Assembly: GCF_001895005.1 (NCBI RefSeq)
Contig: NZ_BCXH01000002.1
Location: forward strand, 62,001-126,000
Length of the DNA: 64,000 nucleotides
Direction: 5' to 3'
DNA from: Rhodococcus yunnanensis NBRC 103083
Lineage (GTDB): Bacteria > Actinomycetota > Actinomycetes > Mycobacteriales > Mycobacteriaceae
This document shows positions 8,936-18,147 of this stretch, piece by piece. The translations under genes and the position numbers were made by a program. Below the pieces are notes generated by a model. It did no database searches. It was not told the origin of the DNA and saw only the letters and a list, made by a program, of their open reading frames with translations. Position 1 is the first letter of the stretch; every line of letters starts with the position of its first letter.

Positions 8936-10186
8936 GTGACCAACCCATCCACAGCCAACGGACGCTTCCCGAGTGTCGTCGTCACCAGCCTTGCTGCGAC
9001 CACGTCCATCGCCGGTGATGTGGACGCGACGTGGAAGGGTCTGCTGAACGGCGAGAGCGGCATCGGTGTACTCGAGGACGATTTCGTCGCCGAGTACGAC
9101 CTCCCCGTTCGAATCGGCGGCCACCTCGCGGTCAATCCGGCGAGTCTTCTCACTCGAGTGGAGATTCGTCGTCTGAGTTACGTGGAGCAGTTGTCCACGG
9201 TGCTCGGCCGTGAGGTGTGGAAGAACGCCGGTAGTCCCGAGGTGGATCCGCTCCGTCTCGCTGTCTCCATCGGAACCGGCCTCGGCGGCGGCGATTCTTT
9301 GATCGACGCCGTCGACAAGCTCAAGACCGGTGGCTACCGCAAAGTGTCCCCCCTCGCGGTTCAGATGGTCATGCCGAACGGCCCCGCTGCGGTCGTCGGG
9401 CTCGAACTCAAAGCACAAGCCGGAGTCATCACTCCGGTGTCGGCATGTTCGTCGGGATCGGAAGCCATCGCTCACGCATGGCGCATGATCGTGATGGGTG
9501 ACGCCGACATGGTCGTCACCGGTGGCGTCGAAGGCTTCATCGACGCGGTGCCGATCGCGAGCTTCTCGATGATGCGCGCGATGAGCACCAACAACGACGA
9601 CCCCAAGGGTGCGTCGAAGCCGTTCGACTCAGCTCGTGACGGTTTCGTCTTCGGCGAGGCAGGCGCGCTCATGGTCATCGAGACCGAGGAGCACGCCAAA
9701 GCACGCGGAGCGACGATTCACGCACGGTTGCTCGGTGCAGGCATCACCTCGGACGGATTCCACCTCGTGGCGCCCGACCCCGAGGGCACCGGGGCGGCTC
9801 GGGCGATGACCCGCGCCATCGAGACCGCAGGACTGCAGAAATCCGACATCACCCATGTGAACGCGCACGCCACGGCAACACCGATCGGTGACACCGCCGA
9901 GGCACTCGCGATCAACAAGGCCGTCGGAAATCACGCAGCCGTGTACGCACCGAAGTCCGCACTCGGCCACTCGATCGGCGCTGTCGGCGCCCTCGAATCG
10001 GTGCTGACGGTTCTCGCAGTGCGAGAGGGAATCATCCCTCCCACACTGAATTTGGAGAACCAGGATCCGCAGATCGATCTGGATGTCGTCAAGGGCGAAG
10101 CCCGCACCGGACAGATCGACTACGCGATCAACAACTCGTTCGGATTCGGTGGGCACAACGTAGCGCTCGCCTTCGGTCGGGCCTGA
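8936..10186 (+). CDS. kasA: beta-ketoacyl-ACP synthase (KasA/FabF type)
   Basis: 416 residues from the GTG at 8936, equal to KasA of M. tuberculosis; a GTG at 8924 overlapping the acpM stop is possible. It condenses malonyl-AcpM with acyl-AcpM in chain elongation. The catalytic Cys lies in [17 protein letters not shown], the first His in [13 protein letters not shown] (Ala replaces the usual Gly after His) and the second in [31 protein letters not shown] closes the fold. There is no kasB between it and accD6, which fits the shorter mycolates of Rhodococcus. Confidence 0.95.
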   Translation: MTNPSTANGRFPSVVVTSLAATTSIAGDVDATWKGLLNGESGIGVLEDDFVAEYDLPVRIGGHLAVNPASLLTRVEIRRLSYVEQLSTVLGREVWKNAGSPEVDPLRLAVSIGTGLGGGDSLIDAVDKLKTGGYRKVSPLAVQMVMPNGPAAVVGLELKAQAGVITPVSACSSGSEAIAHAWRMIVMGDADMVVTGGVEGFIDAVPIASFSMMRAMSTNNDDPKGASKPFDSARDGFVFGEAGALMVIETEEHAKARGATIHARLLGAGITSDGFHLVAPDPEGTGAARAMTRAIETAGLQKSDITHVNAHATATPIGDTAEALAINKAVGNHAAVYAPKSALGHSIGAVGALESVLTVLAVREGIIPPTLNLENQDPQIDLDVVKGEARTGQIDYAINNSFGFGGHNVALAFGRA

Positions 10187-10231
10187 TACCCGAGCAACCC
10201 GCTCGGTCTACCAGGCTCAGCAGCACTCGAA

Positions 10232-10263
10232 CTCGGGTGGGAGCCATCTCGCTCCCACCCGAG
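10232..10263 (+). promoter_or_regulatory. perfect hairpin between kasA and accD6
   Basis: CTCGGGTGGGAGC and GCTCCCACCCGAG form a 13-bp perfect stem around the loop CATCTC. No T-run follows, so partial termination, RNA processing or a barrier to decay are more likely than full termination. It sits about 37 bp before the accD6 start. Confidence 0.6.
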
Positions 10264-10299
10264 GATCGCCCCTAACGGGGCACGCAGAAGGAGAACTCG

Positions 10300-11733
10300 A
10301 TGACCATTCTGTCCCCCGTCACGCGATCCGGTAGCTCGACCGATCCCCGAGATCCCGTCGCCCGCCTCGAGAAGTTGTTCGACGCCGGAACCATGGTTCC
10401 GCTCCACGACCGTGACAAGTCCGGTCTCCTTGCCGCATCCGGCGACATCGACGGTGTCCGCACCATCGCGTACTGCTCCGACGCCACCGTCATGGGCGGC
10501 GCGATGGGTGTCGACGGCTGTAAGCACATCGTCACCGCGATCGACACCGCGATCGACCGCGGTGCACCGATCGTCGGCATCTGGCACTCGGGCGGTGCCC
10601 GCCTCGCCGAGGGCGTAGAGGCGCTTCACGCCGTCGGCCTCGTCTTCGAGGCCATGGTTCGCGCATCCGGCCTCGTCCCACAGATTTCCGTCGTGCTCGG
10701 TTTCGCCGCAGGCGGCGCCGCGTATGGCCCGGCACTCACCGACGTCGTCATCATGGCCCCGGAAGGCCGCGTGTTCGTCACCGGTCCCGACGTGGTCAGA
10801 AGTGTCACCGGCGAACAGGTCGACATGGAGTCCCTCGGCGGCCCCGACACTCATCACAAGAAGTCGGGCGTTTGCCATATCGTCGCCGACGACGAACTCG
10901 ACGCGTTGACCCGCGCTCGCCGCCTCGTGTCGATGTTCAGCGAGCAGGGCACCTTCGACATCGCTGCCGCCGAGCACGGCGACACCGATCTGCGTGCGCT
11001 GCTCCCCGAGTCCAACCGTCGCGCATACGACGTCCACCCGATCATCGACGAACTGCTCGACAACGTCGAAGGTGAGTCGACGTTCGAGGAATTCCAGGGT
11101 GGTTGGGCCCGCAGTATCGTGATCGGACTCGGGCGCCTGTCCGGTCGCACGGTCGGTGTCATCGCCAACAACCCGATTCGGCTCGGTGGGTGCCTCAATT
11201 CCGAAAGCGCCGAGAAGGCAGCACGATTCGTGCGTCTGTGCGACGCGTTCGGCATACCGCTCGTGGTCGTCGTCGACGTGCCAGGGTACCTGCCGGGCGT
11301 CAGCATGGAATGGGAAGGAGTCGTGCGGCGTGGAGCGAAGCTGCTGCACGCATTCGCCGAGGCCAAGGTGCCGCGCGTCACTCTCGTCACGCGCAAGATC
11401 TACGGCGGCGCCTACATCGCGATGAACGCACGCGCACTCGGAGCCACCGCGGTGTACGCATGGCCGGGATCCGAGGTTGCCGTCATGGGAGCCAAAGCTG
11501 CCGTGGGCATTCTGCACAAGAAGGCTCTCGCCGCCGCACCGGAGACAGAACGTGAAGCGCTGCACGACCGTCTGACCCTCGAACACGAGTCGATCGCAGG
11601 CGGTGTCGATCGCGCGGTGGCCATCGGCGTCGTCGACGAAGTGATCGAACCCGGCAAGACCAGGTCGATCATCGCCAAGGCACTTGCTGCGGCCCCCGCC
11701 TTGCGCGGCAACCACAAGAACATTCCGCTCTGA
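10300..11733 (+). CDS. accD6: acyl-CoA carboxylase carboxyltransferase beta subunit
   Basis: 477 residues, ATG preceded by AAGGAG. It has the crotonase-like carboxyltransferase fold of AccD/PccB proteins: GIWHSGGARLAEGVEALH and VLGFAAGGAAYGPAL near residues 90-145, and VVVDVPGYLPG with TRKIYGGAYIAMN in the C-terminal half. With a biotinylated alpha subunit encoded elsewhere it makes malonyl-CoA for FabD. It is last in the fabD cluster, as in M. tuberculosis (Rv2247), and is followed by a strong terminator. Confidence 0.94.
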   Translation: MTILSPVTRSGSSTDPRDPVARLEKLFDAGTMVPLHDRDKSGLLAASGDIDGVRTIAYCSDATVMGGAMGVDGCKHIVTAIDTAIDRGAPIVGIWHSGGARLAEGVEALHAVGLVFEAMVRASGLVPQISVVLGFAAGGAAYGPALTDVVIMAPEGRVFVTGPDVVRSVTGEQVDMESLGGPDTHHKKSGVCHIVADDELDALTRARRLVSMFSEQGTFDIAAAEHGDTDLRALLPESNRRAYDVHPIIDELLDNVEGESTFEEFQGGWARSIVIGLGRLSGRTVGVIANNPIRLGGCLNSESAEKAARFVRLCDAFGIPLVVVVDVPGYLPGVSMEWEGVVRRGAKLLHAFAEAKVPRVTLVTRKIYGGAYIAMNARALGATAVYAWPGSEVAVMGAKAAVGILHKKALAAAPETEREALHDRLTLEHESIAGGVDRAVAIGVVDEVIEPGKTRSIIAKALAAAPALRGNHKNIPL

Positions 11734-11760
11734 TCGAGCGGCCGGAAGCTCCGCGAAAAA

Positions 11761-11794
11761 GACTGTGCCCCGGTGATCACACCGGGGCACAGTC
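11761..11794. terminator. bidirectional terminator after accD6
   Basis: GACTGTGCCCCGGTG and CACCGGGGCACAGTC form a 15-bp perfect stem with loop ATCA. AAAAA lies directly left and GTTTCC right, so a U-run follows the hairpin best on the minus-strand transcript. It separates convergent accD6 and the cold-shock-domain gene. Confidence 0.85.
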
Positions 11795-11839
11795 GTTTCC
11801 GCGTCAGTCGATTTTCTGGCTCAGTCGATTGTTTCTGCG

Positions 11840-12265
11840 TCAGTCCTCGACCCACTTGTGATCTCGCGCGATCCGCGTGACGACTTCCCGGACGTCGAGA
11901 ATCTGCTCGGCGGTGAGCCCCCGATTCGCTCGCAGCAGCCCCTCTGTCAGTTCAGCGGTGAAATGCTGAAGGGAGAGCACATCGCATACGACGTCGTCGA
12001 CGTGCGTGTCTGCGTCGGGAATCACTGCGGGAACCGATGCCCGAGTGACCGGCTTCGGTGAGTCGATGATTTGAACCTGCCCCGCCTTGAGGCCGCGGTC
12101 GCCTTGCTCTGCGACGTACTCCACGCGAACCCCTGGAGCCAACAGACGCTTGTCGAACTCGAGGTCGTTGACGTGGATGAACACGTCCTCACCGCCCTCG
12201 TCCGGCGCCACGAAACCGTATCCCTTGAATTCGTCGAAACGAATAATTTTACCGGTCGACAACAT
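11840..12265 (-). CDS. cold-shock-domain protein with C-terminal extension
   Basis: 141 residues from the ATG at 12265 (a GTG four codons earlier is possible). Residues 1-65 form a cold-shock domain: GKIIRFDEFKGYGFVAPDEG and EDVFIHVNDL hold the RNP1- and RNP2-like motifs that bind single-stranded nucleic acid, though RNP1 is altered (GYGFVAP for GFGFI). An extra ~70-residue helical part follows (LTEGLLRANRGLTAEQILDV), which normal CspA proteins of about 67 residues lack. Probably an RNA chaperone or regulator. It is convergent with accD6. Confidence 0.85.
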   Translation of the reverse strand: MLSTGKIIRFDEFKGYGFVAPDEGGEDVFIHVNDLEFDKRLLAPGVRVEYVAEQGDRGLKAGQVQIIDSPKPVTRASVPAVIPDADTHVDDVVCDVLSLQHFTAELTEGLLRANRGLTAEQILDVREVVTRIARDHKWVED

Positions 12266-12353
12266 ACAACCACCCACTTCACAGATCCAGCCCGCATGCC
12301 TACCCTGGCACCGTGACGATCCTACCGATGAGTTGTGCGCGATCGACAGCGGC

Positions 12354-12866
12354 TCAGCCCGCGGTGCGACTGAGCCACGTCACCTCGGCACCTGCTCCCC
12401 CGGTTCGATAGGGCTCGAGCGCGTCGTCCCATGCACGCCCCAGCGCATGTTCGATCTCGGCGGCGAGATTGCCCGAGTTGCCGTCGATCATCGCCTTCAA
12501 GCGCATCTCGCCCAGAATGACGTCGCCGTTGGCGCTCGTCGATCCCCGCCAGAGACCCAGTCCCGGCACATGAGCGAACCGCTCACCGTCGACGCCGTCG
12601 CTTGCGTCCTCGGTCACTTCGAACCGCAGCATCTGCCACGCGCGCAGCACACCCGCCAGAGTCGCGCCTGTCCCGACGGGTCCGACCCAGTTGCTGGTGG
12701 CGCGCAGCTGGCCGTCCGATGTGGGCTGGGCCGACCACTTGAGGTTCGCACGGCACTTCAACGCGTCGGACAGAGCCCATTCCACGTGAGGGCACAGCGC
12801 GGCAGGCGACGCGTGGATGTACACCACACCTGACGTCGCTTCCGCGAATTGGTTCAATGCGCGCAT
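12354..12866 (-). CDS. DUF3145 family protein
   Basis: 170 residues from the ATG at 12866, chosen because GGAGGTG lies upstream and the family begins MRALNQFAEA; a longer frame to 12947 is less likely. SGVVYIHASPAALCPHVEWAL, TNWVGPVGTGATLAG-like and LRFEVTEDAS...PGLGLWRG are typical of actinobacterial DUF3145. Function is unknown; the gene is often found near fab genes in this phylum, as here. No signal peptide, membrane helix or catalytic motif was seen. Confidence 0.85.
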   Translation of the reverse strand: MRALNQFAEATSGVVYIHASPAALCPHVEWALSDALKCRANLKWSAQPTSDGQLRATSNWVGPVGTGATLAGVLRAWQMLRFEVTEDASDGVDGERFAHVPGLGLWRGSTSANGDVILGEMRLKAMIDGNSGNLAAEIEHALGRAWDDALEPYRTGGAGAEVTWLSRTAG

Positions 12867-13011
12867 TTCAACAACACCTCCAGCTTCGACGAGGGACGTC
12901 TTCCCCAACGACCTCGACACGAGCTTTTCGGTGATGTCTTCTGACACGTACGTGTACTAGTGTGCCCCGAGTTGCCCCTGTTGCGCCAGTGCACAGAGAT
13001 AATCGGTCGGG

Positions 13012-13824
13012 CTACCTGGGATTGTTGGCAAGAATTTCGTCCGACAACTCGGGCCAGAGCGGCTTCGCCCACTCACCGAAGGCCATGTCCGTCAGCACGA
13101 CGGCAGCGAGCTCGGCCTCCGGGTCCACCCACAGAAACGTCCCGGACTGACCGAAGTGACCGAAAGTGGTTCTCGAATTTCGGGCACCGGTCCAGTGCGG
13201 GGACTTGTCGTCGCGAAGCTCGAAACCGAGGCCCCAATCGTTGGGCTTCTGCGACCCGTATCCGGGTAGTACGCCGGCGAGCCCTTCGAACTGCACCGCC
13301 GTGGCGTCGGCCAACAAGGACGTCGACACCAACCGCGGAGTCAGCAACTCGGCAGCGAATGCCGACAGATCGGCAACCGAGGACCTAGCGCCGTGTCCTG
13401 CGGAACCGGCCAACTCCGAACTCGTCATACCGAGCGGCTGGAAGACTGCCTCGTCGAGATAGCGGTCGAACGGAATGCCGGATTCGGTCGCGATCGTGTC
13501 GGCGAGCACCTCGAAACCTGCACTCGAATAGATGCGACGCTTCCCCGGCTCGGCCTGCACCTTCATGTCGCCGAACGCCAAGCCCGACGTGTGCGCCAGA
13601 AGGTGCCGCACCGTCGATCCTTCCGGTCCTGCCGACTGATCGAGGGCAATCGCCTCCTCCTCGATCGCGATCAACGCGGCGTACGCAACCAGAAGCTTGG
13701 TGACCGACGCGAGTTCGTACACGCGATCGGCGTCGCCGTACTCGTCGGTCACGCCGCCAGTGGTCACCACTTTCGCGGAGGCGTTGTCGACGGGCCAACC
13801 GGCAATCAAATCCAGACTGTGCAC
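13012..13824 (-). CDS. serine hydrolase, beta-lactamase/PBP-like family
   Basis: 270 residues. The active-site motif is S40-V-T-K43 (ELASVTKLLVAY), followed by a Tyr motif near RIYSSAGF (Y-S-S rather than the common Y-x-N), and GHFGQSGTF as the third, HxG-like motif. The class includes esterases, D-alanyl peptidases and class C beta-lactamase relatives; the natural substrate is unknown. No signal peptide is visible, so it is probably cytoplasmic. It is a single gene downstream of an alcohol dehydrogenase on the same strand with 139 bp between. Confidence 0.85.
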   Translation of the reverse strand: MHSLDLIAGWPVDNASAKVVTTGGVTDEYGDADRVYELASVTKLLVAYAALIAIEEEAIALDQSAGPEGSTVRHLLAHTSGLAFGDMKVQAEPGKRRIYSSAGFEVLADTIATESGIPFDRYLDEAVFQPLGMTSSELAGSAGHGARSSVADLSAFAAELLTPRLVSTSLLADATAVQFEGLAGVLPGYGSQKPNDWGLGFELRDDKSPHWTGARNSRTTFGHFGQSGTFLWVDPEAELAAVVLTDMAFGEWAKPLWPELSDEILANNPR

Positions 13825-13907
13825 GCGGACAACCCTAGTGTGCGGGCCCCCGACTGCTCTCTCCGCGCCTGCGCCGATTCGCCGGCTGACGCGGCCAGGG
13901 ACCGCTT

Positions 13908-13957
13908 GAATGGCCCCTTCAGGTCATCTGATCGTATGAATGTCCCGTTCACGCGAT
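13908..13957. repeat. two short tandem dyads
   Basis: Two related elements, TGAATGGCCCCTTCA and TGAATGTCCCGTTCA, lie about 23 bp apart between the serine hydrolase and the dehydrogenase. Each has TGAA/TTCA ends around a GC-rich centre. They resemble small intergenic dyads of Rhodococcus-type genomes. Their role is unknown. Confidence 0.35.
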
Positions 13958-13963
13958 CGAAGG

Positions 13964-15091
13964 CTATCGGTCCGAGTCCGAATACTTGATGACGCCGCGA
14001 ATGTTCTTGCCGTCGAGCATGTCCTGATATCCGGAATTGATGTCGTCGAGCGTGTAGGTGTTGGTGATCATGTCGTCGAGGTTGAGCTGCCCGCTCTTGT
14101 ACATCGTCAACAGCAGCGGAATGTCGTGGCGAGGGTTGCCGCCGCCGAAGATCGCGCCCTGCAGATCCTTCTGGAGCATCGTGAAGAGGAACAGGTTCAG
14201 TTTGACGTCCATGTCCTCCATGCGGCCCATCCCGGTCACGACGCATCGGCCGGCCTTGGCGGTCAGCAGCAGCGCTGCCTCGATGTCCTCGCCCTTGATC
14301 TCGCCGACGGTGATGATGGTCTTCTCTGCCATCCTTCCCTCGGTGAGCTCCATCAGCGGCATCAATGCCTCTGCAGCGCTGGCGAATACGTGGGTTGCAC
14401 CGAACTTCAGCGCTTGATCTCGTTTGAAGGGAACAGGATCGATGGCAACGACCTTCGTCGCGCCGGATCGAACGGCCCCCTGCAGCGCACTCAGTCCGAC
14501 GCCGCCGACACCGATGATCGCGACGGTATCACCAGGGGTCACCTTCGCAACGTTGACCGCAGATCCCCAGCCGGTCGGTACCCCACAGCCGACGAGCGAA
14601 GCGACGTCGAACGGGATGTCGTCGTCGATCTTGATCGCCGATGTCTCGTGCACCGTCATGTACGGAGAGAACGTCCCGAGCAGGCACATCGGGATGACGT
14701 TCTGCCCACGTGCCTGTATGCGAAATGTGCCGTCGCTGATGGCCATTCCGCTGAGAAGTCCCATTCCGAGGTCGCACAGGTTCTGATGGCCGTTCGAGCA
14801 CGCCGGACAGTGCCCACACGAAGGAATGAACGACAACACCACATGATCACCCTCCTTCAGCGTCTTCACTTCGGGGCCGACCTTGGTGATGACACCCGAT
14901 CCCTCGTGGCCACCCATCACGGGGTACGACGGCATCGGCGTCGCTCCCGTGACGATGTGATGGTCGGAGTGGCACATGCCGGCAGCTTCCATCCGGATCT
15001 GCACTTCTCCTGCGACGGGATCGCCCACCTCGATTTCCTCGACCGACCACGGCTCGTGGAGACCCCACAACACAGCGCCCTTGGTTTTCAT
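13964..15091 (-). CDS. NDMA-dependent-type zinc alcohol dehydrogenase
   Basis: 375 residues, MDR superfamily. The zinc-catalytic region MCHSDHHIVTG and GGHEGSGVI, the structural-zinc cysteines SCGHCPACSNGHQNLC and the Rossmann motif IIGVGGVGLSALQGA are all present. The overall sequence (MKTKGAVLWGLHEPWSVEEIE) is that of the actinobacterial class with tightly bound NAD that uses N,N-dimethyl-4-nitrosoaniline in vitro and probably a mycofactocin-type carrier in vivo. It oxidises primary alcohols; the exact substrate is unknown. No mycofactocin genes lie nearby. It is divergent from the molybdopterin oxidoreductase. Confidence 0.88.
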   Translation of the reverse strand: MKTKGAVLWGLHEPWSVEEIEVGDPVAGEVQIRMEAAGMCHSDHHIVTGATPMPSYPVMGGHEGSGVITKVGPEVKTLKEGDHVVLSFIPSCGHCPACSNGHQNLCDLGMGLLSGMAISDGTFRIQARGQNVIPMCLLGTFSPYMTVHETSAIKIDDDIPFDVASLVGCGVPTGWGSAVNVAKVTPGDTVAIIGVGGVGLSALQGAVRSGATKVVAIDPVPFKRDQALKFGATHVFASAAEALMPLMELTEGRMAEKTIITVGEIKGEDIEAALLLTAKAGRCVVTGMGRMEDMDVKLNLFLFTMLQKDLQGAIFGGGNPRHDIPLLLTMYKSGQLNLDDMITNTYTLDDINSGYQDMLDGKNIRGVIKYSDSDR

Positions 15092-15278
15092 TTCCTACTC
15101 GCCTTTCGCACGCCGATCGACCCGCCCACCGGGCCAGCTACCAGTTCCGACGATAGCCACAGAACCACAGAATTGGAACACGTTCTAGATTTTTGGGTGA
15201 GAGGTTCTCCCCCGAATCGACCGATCCCCGACAACGAGGGCAGGCAGCATTAGGCTCGAACCCGACGAAGGGGAACGG

Positions 15279-17414
15279 ATGACCGTGAAGTACGGATCGT
15301 GCAACCTGTGCGAGGCGATGTGCGGCCTCGAGTTCACAGTCGAGAACAACGCCGTCACCTCGGTGCGCGGCGACAAGAAGGATCCTCTCTCGCGCGGACA
15401 CATATGCCCGAAGGCACTGTCGCTGATCGATCTCCACGAGGACCCCGACCGCCTCGTCAAGCCTGTGCGGCGCAAGGGCACCGAATGGGAGCAGATCGAA
15501 TGGAGCGAGGCGTACGACCTGGTGGTCGACGGACTGGTCTCGACGCGCAAGAAGTACGGATCGAATGCCGTCGGCATCTATCAGGGCAACCCGAACGTCC
15601 ACAGCCTCGGCGCGATGACCCACGGCATCCCCTTCACCTCGATGCTGCGGACGCGCAACAGATATTCGGCGACGTCACTCGATCAACTCCCCCATCAACT
15701 CACCAATCACCTGCTCTACGGGCATCAACTGGCGCTGCCGATACCGGACATCGACCGAACCGACTTCTTCCTCGTTCTCGGCGGCAACCCGATGGCGTCG
15801 AACGGGTCGATGATGACGGTGCCTGACTTCGCGCATCGCGTCCGAGACCTGAAGGCACGCGGCGGAACCCTCGTCGTCGTCGATCCTCGCAAGACCGAGA
15901 CGGCCGACGTCGCAGATCTTCACCACTTCATCCGTCCCGGCACCGATGCCCTGCTGCTGATGGCGTTGATCAACGTCGTCACCGACACCGGCAACACTCG
16001 CGTCGCCGCGTACGTCGACGGGGTCGAGGAAGTCGCCCGGCTGGCACGTGACTTCACTCCCGAGTCGGTGGCACCCGTCGTCGGCATCTCGGCCGACGAC
16101 ATCACCTCGCTTGCACTGCGTTTCTCGACGGCGGAGGCCGCGGTCGCCTACGGGCGGATGGGGGTCTCGACGCAGCAGTTCGGCAGCGTGTGCCAGTGGG
16201 CGATCCAGGTCCTCAACATTCTCACCGGGAATCTCGACCGTGTGGGTGGTGCGCTGTTGACCGACCCGGCGATCGATCTGGTCGAGAAGAAGATCGTCGG
16301 TCGCGGCCACTTCGACAAGTGGCGCAGCCGCGTCCGGAATCTTCCCGAGTTCGCGGGTGAGTTCCCCTCCTCGACCCTCGTCGACGAGATGACGACGCCG
16401 GGCGACGGCCAGATCCGTGCGATGGCCGTGCTCTCGGGCAATCCGGTGTTGTCCATGCCCGGCGGCGCGAAGCTGAATCGAGCATTCGCCGATCTGGATT
16501 TCATGGTGTCGTTCGACTTCTACATCAACGAGACTTCGCGGCATGCCGACGTCATCCTGCCTCCCACCATGGCGCTGGAACGCGATCACTACGACCTGAT
16601 CTTCCAGACCTTCGCCGTGCGCAACACCGCCAAGTTCATGCCTGCCGTCGTGACCGAAAAGAAGGGGGCGAAAGCGGATTGGGAGATATTTCGCGATCTG
16701 GCGATCCGATATCAGGCAGCGCTCGCGGACTCCGCGATCGATCGACTTCGCACCCGGCTTTCGCCCCGATCGTTGATGACCGAAGCACGATTGCGGGTCT
16801 CACCCCGACGCACCGTCGACCTCCTCCTGCGAAGTCATCGCAAGGGACTGTCCGTCTCGACGTTGTCGAAGTCGCCGCACGGCACCGATCTCGGCCCGCT
16901 GCGTCCCGGGCTTCCCGGCAAACTGCGCACACGCAACAAGCGGATTCAGCTGATACAGGAAGTGATAGTCGCAGATCTCCCCGCACTGCACGACGTGATG
17001 CACGGCGCCGCGGTTGCCACGGGCGACGAACTGCTGATGATCGGCCGACGTCACCTGCGCAGTAACAACTCCTGGATGCACAACGCGCCACGCCTGACGA
17101 AGGGCAAGCCGCGACACCAGCTTCTGGCGCACCCGGACGACCTGTACGCGCGCGGCATCGAGGACGGTTCGGTGGTCTCTGTCTCGTCCGCCGCGGGAAC
17201 CGTGCGAATCGAAGTCCAAGCCAGCGATCGCATGATGCCCGGCGTGGTCAGCATGCCGCACGGATTCGGCCACCAACGGCAAGGCGTCGAACTGTCCGTG
17301 GCGAGGACGGTGGCGGGTGCGAGCGCCAACGACGTGACCGATCCGCAGCGGGTGGACGCCGTGACCGCGAACGCGATTCTCAACGGTGTACCGGTCACCA
17401 TCTCACCGGCGTGA
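15279..17414 (+). CDS. molybdopterin-dependent oxidoreductase
   Basis: 711 residues, DMSO-reductase superfamily. Cys8, Cys11, Cys15 and Cys43 bind a [4Fe-4S] cluster; the Mo-bis-MGD domains follow, with FLVLGGNPMASNGS, VVVDPRKTETAD and the C-terminal molydopterin-binding domain (NNSWMHN...LLAHPDDLYARGI). At the usual Mo-ligand position I see RNRYSATSLDQ, so Ser rather than Cys/Sec is likely and a formate dehydrogenase role is doubtful. No TAT signal, so cytoplasmic. No partner subunit is adjacent. The substrate is unknown. Confidence 0.85.
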   Translation: MTVKYGSCNLCEAMCGLEFTVENNAVTSVRGDKKDPLSRGHICPKALSLIDLHEDPDRLVKPVRRKGTEWEQIEWSEAYDLVVDGLVSTRKKYGSNAVGIYQGNPNVHSLGAMTHGIPFTSMLRTRNRYSATSLDQLPHQLTNHLLYGHQLALPIPDIDRTDFFLVLGGNPMASNGSMMTVPDFAHRVRDLKARGGTLVVVDPRKTETADVADLHHFIRPGTDALLLMALINVVTDTGNTRVAAYVDGVEEVARLARDFTPESVAPVVGISADDITSLALRFSTAEAAVAYGRMGVSTQQFGSVCQWAIQVLNILTGNLDRVGGALLTDPAIDLVEKKIVGRGHFDKWRSRVRNLPEFAGEFPSSTLVDEMTTPGDGQIRAMAVLSGNPVLSMPGGAKLNRAFADLDFMVSFDFYINETSRHADVILPPTMALERDHYDLIFQTFAVRNTAKFMPAVVTEKKGAKADWEIFRDLAIRYQAALADSAIDRLRTRLSPRSLMTEARLRVSPRRTVDLLLRSHRKGLSVSTLSKSPHGTDLGPLRPGLPGKLRTRNKRIQLIQEVIVADLPALHDVMHGAAVATGDELLMIGRRHLRSNNSWMHNAPRLTKGKPRHQLLAHPDDLYARGIEDGSVVSVSSAAGTVRIEVQASDRMMPGVVSMPHGFGHQRQGVELSVARTVAGASANDVTDPQRVDAVTANAILNGVPVTISPA

Positions 17415-17480
17415 GCCACCCTCCGCACAGCCGGGATCGAGCGATCGGTTAGCATTCTGACCGCTCGCTTTGCGCGAGAT

Positions 17481-17554
17481 GGGGCGGTAGCTCAGTCGGT
17501 TAGAGCCGTGGACTCATAATCCATTGGTCGCGGGTTCGAGCCCCGCCCGCCCCA
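17481..17554 (+). tRNA. tRNA-Met (anticodon CAT)
   Basis: Cloverleaf of 74 nt: acceptor GGGGCGG/CCGCCCC, D arm with GCTCAGTCGGTTAGAGC, anticodon stem GTGGA/TCCAT-like with loop CTCATAA, T arm GCGGGTTCGAGCCCCGC. The CAT anticodon with an A54-type TTCGA loop fits elongator Met; a lysidine-modified Ile2 tRNA cannot be excluded by eye. The CCA is not encoded. A universal stress protein gene is convergent downstream. Confidence 0.88.
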
Positions 17555-17567
17555 CATCCAGCGGCCG

Positions 17568-18041
17568 TCAGGGAACGACGGTCACCGGCCAGCGACCGGC
17601 CTTGACGAGCCGCACCGCCACGGACCCGAACATTCGGTGGCCCGCATGCTCGGAGGCCCCGACCACGATGGCGTCGGCGCGCAGTTCCTCTGCCACGCCG
17701 ACCAATCCGTTGAACGGATCCCCGTGCGAAGTGCGGAATTCCCAACGGAGCGACTCGGTTCGATGCGTCGACTTCTCGATGTAGGCGAGCAGTTCGTCGG
17801 CGATCTCCTTGCCCGTTTCCACGAGCGAGATGCCCGCTTGCCCGAATGCCGCCGTTGCGATCGGTTGCACGTAGACCAGAACCAGCAGTGATCCTTGGCG
17901 TCGGGCAAGTCCTGCTGCGTATGCGGCCGCACGCCACGCAGAATCGGATCCGTCGATTCCGGTGAGGATGACCTTCGGGCCGTCGACGCCGTATTCGAAC
18001 ACGTAGGAATCGAACCCTCTAGATTCTGTTGACTCATCCAC
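17568..18041 (-). CDS. universal stress protein (UspA family)
   Basis: 157 residues, one Usp domain. The strand KVILTGIDGSDSAWRAAAYA begins the fold and the ATP-binding pattern G-x2-x-G-x9-GS/T appears as VVGASEHAGHRMFGSVAVRLV, followed by the typical end WPVTVVP. Usp proteins of this class bind ATP and act in stress or dormancy physiology. The gene stands alone beside tRNA-Met. Confidence 0.88.
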   Translation of the reverse strand: MDESTESRGFDSYVFEYGVDGPKVILTGIDGSDSAWRAAAYAAGLARRQGSLLVLVYVQPIATAAFGQAGISLVETGKEIADELLAYIEKSTHRTESLRWEFRTSHGDPFNGLVGVAEELRADAIVVGASEHAGHRMFGSVAVRLVKAGRWPVTVVP

Positions 18042-18147
18042 GTCTGAAGGCTACTGCGCGGCAATCGGGTGTCGCCGTTACCCACCCCGATATGCACCGT
18101 TGGCCCTACTCTGAGTGAGCTGTTCCCCCTCGACGAGAGTTGATGCC

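Noticed and set aside
7362..8948. 528-residue open frame antisense to fabD
   Set aside because: Lies across fabD and acpM, both certain genes; composition is typical of antisense artefacts.
10120..11790. 556-residue open frame antisense to accD6
   Set aside because: Shadow frame; accD6 motifs are unambiguous on the other strand.
12867..12947. longer start for the DUF3145 gene
   Set aside because: The extra 27 residues are not family-like and the GGAGGTG site points to the ATG at 12866.
15279..17414. formate dehydrogenase alpha subunit
   Set aside because: No Cys or selenocysteine at the expected Mo ligand and no FdhE/beta subunit nearby; the broad family name is safer.
17481..17554. tRNA as a second island insertion site
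   Set aside because: No repeated 3' part of this tRNA was seen in the window.
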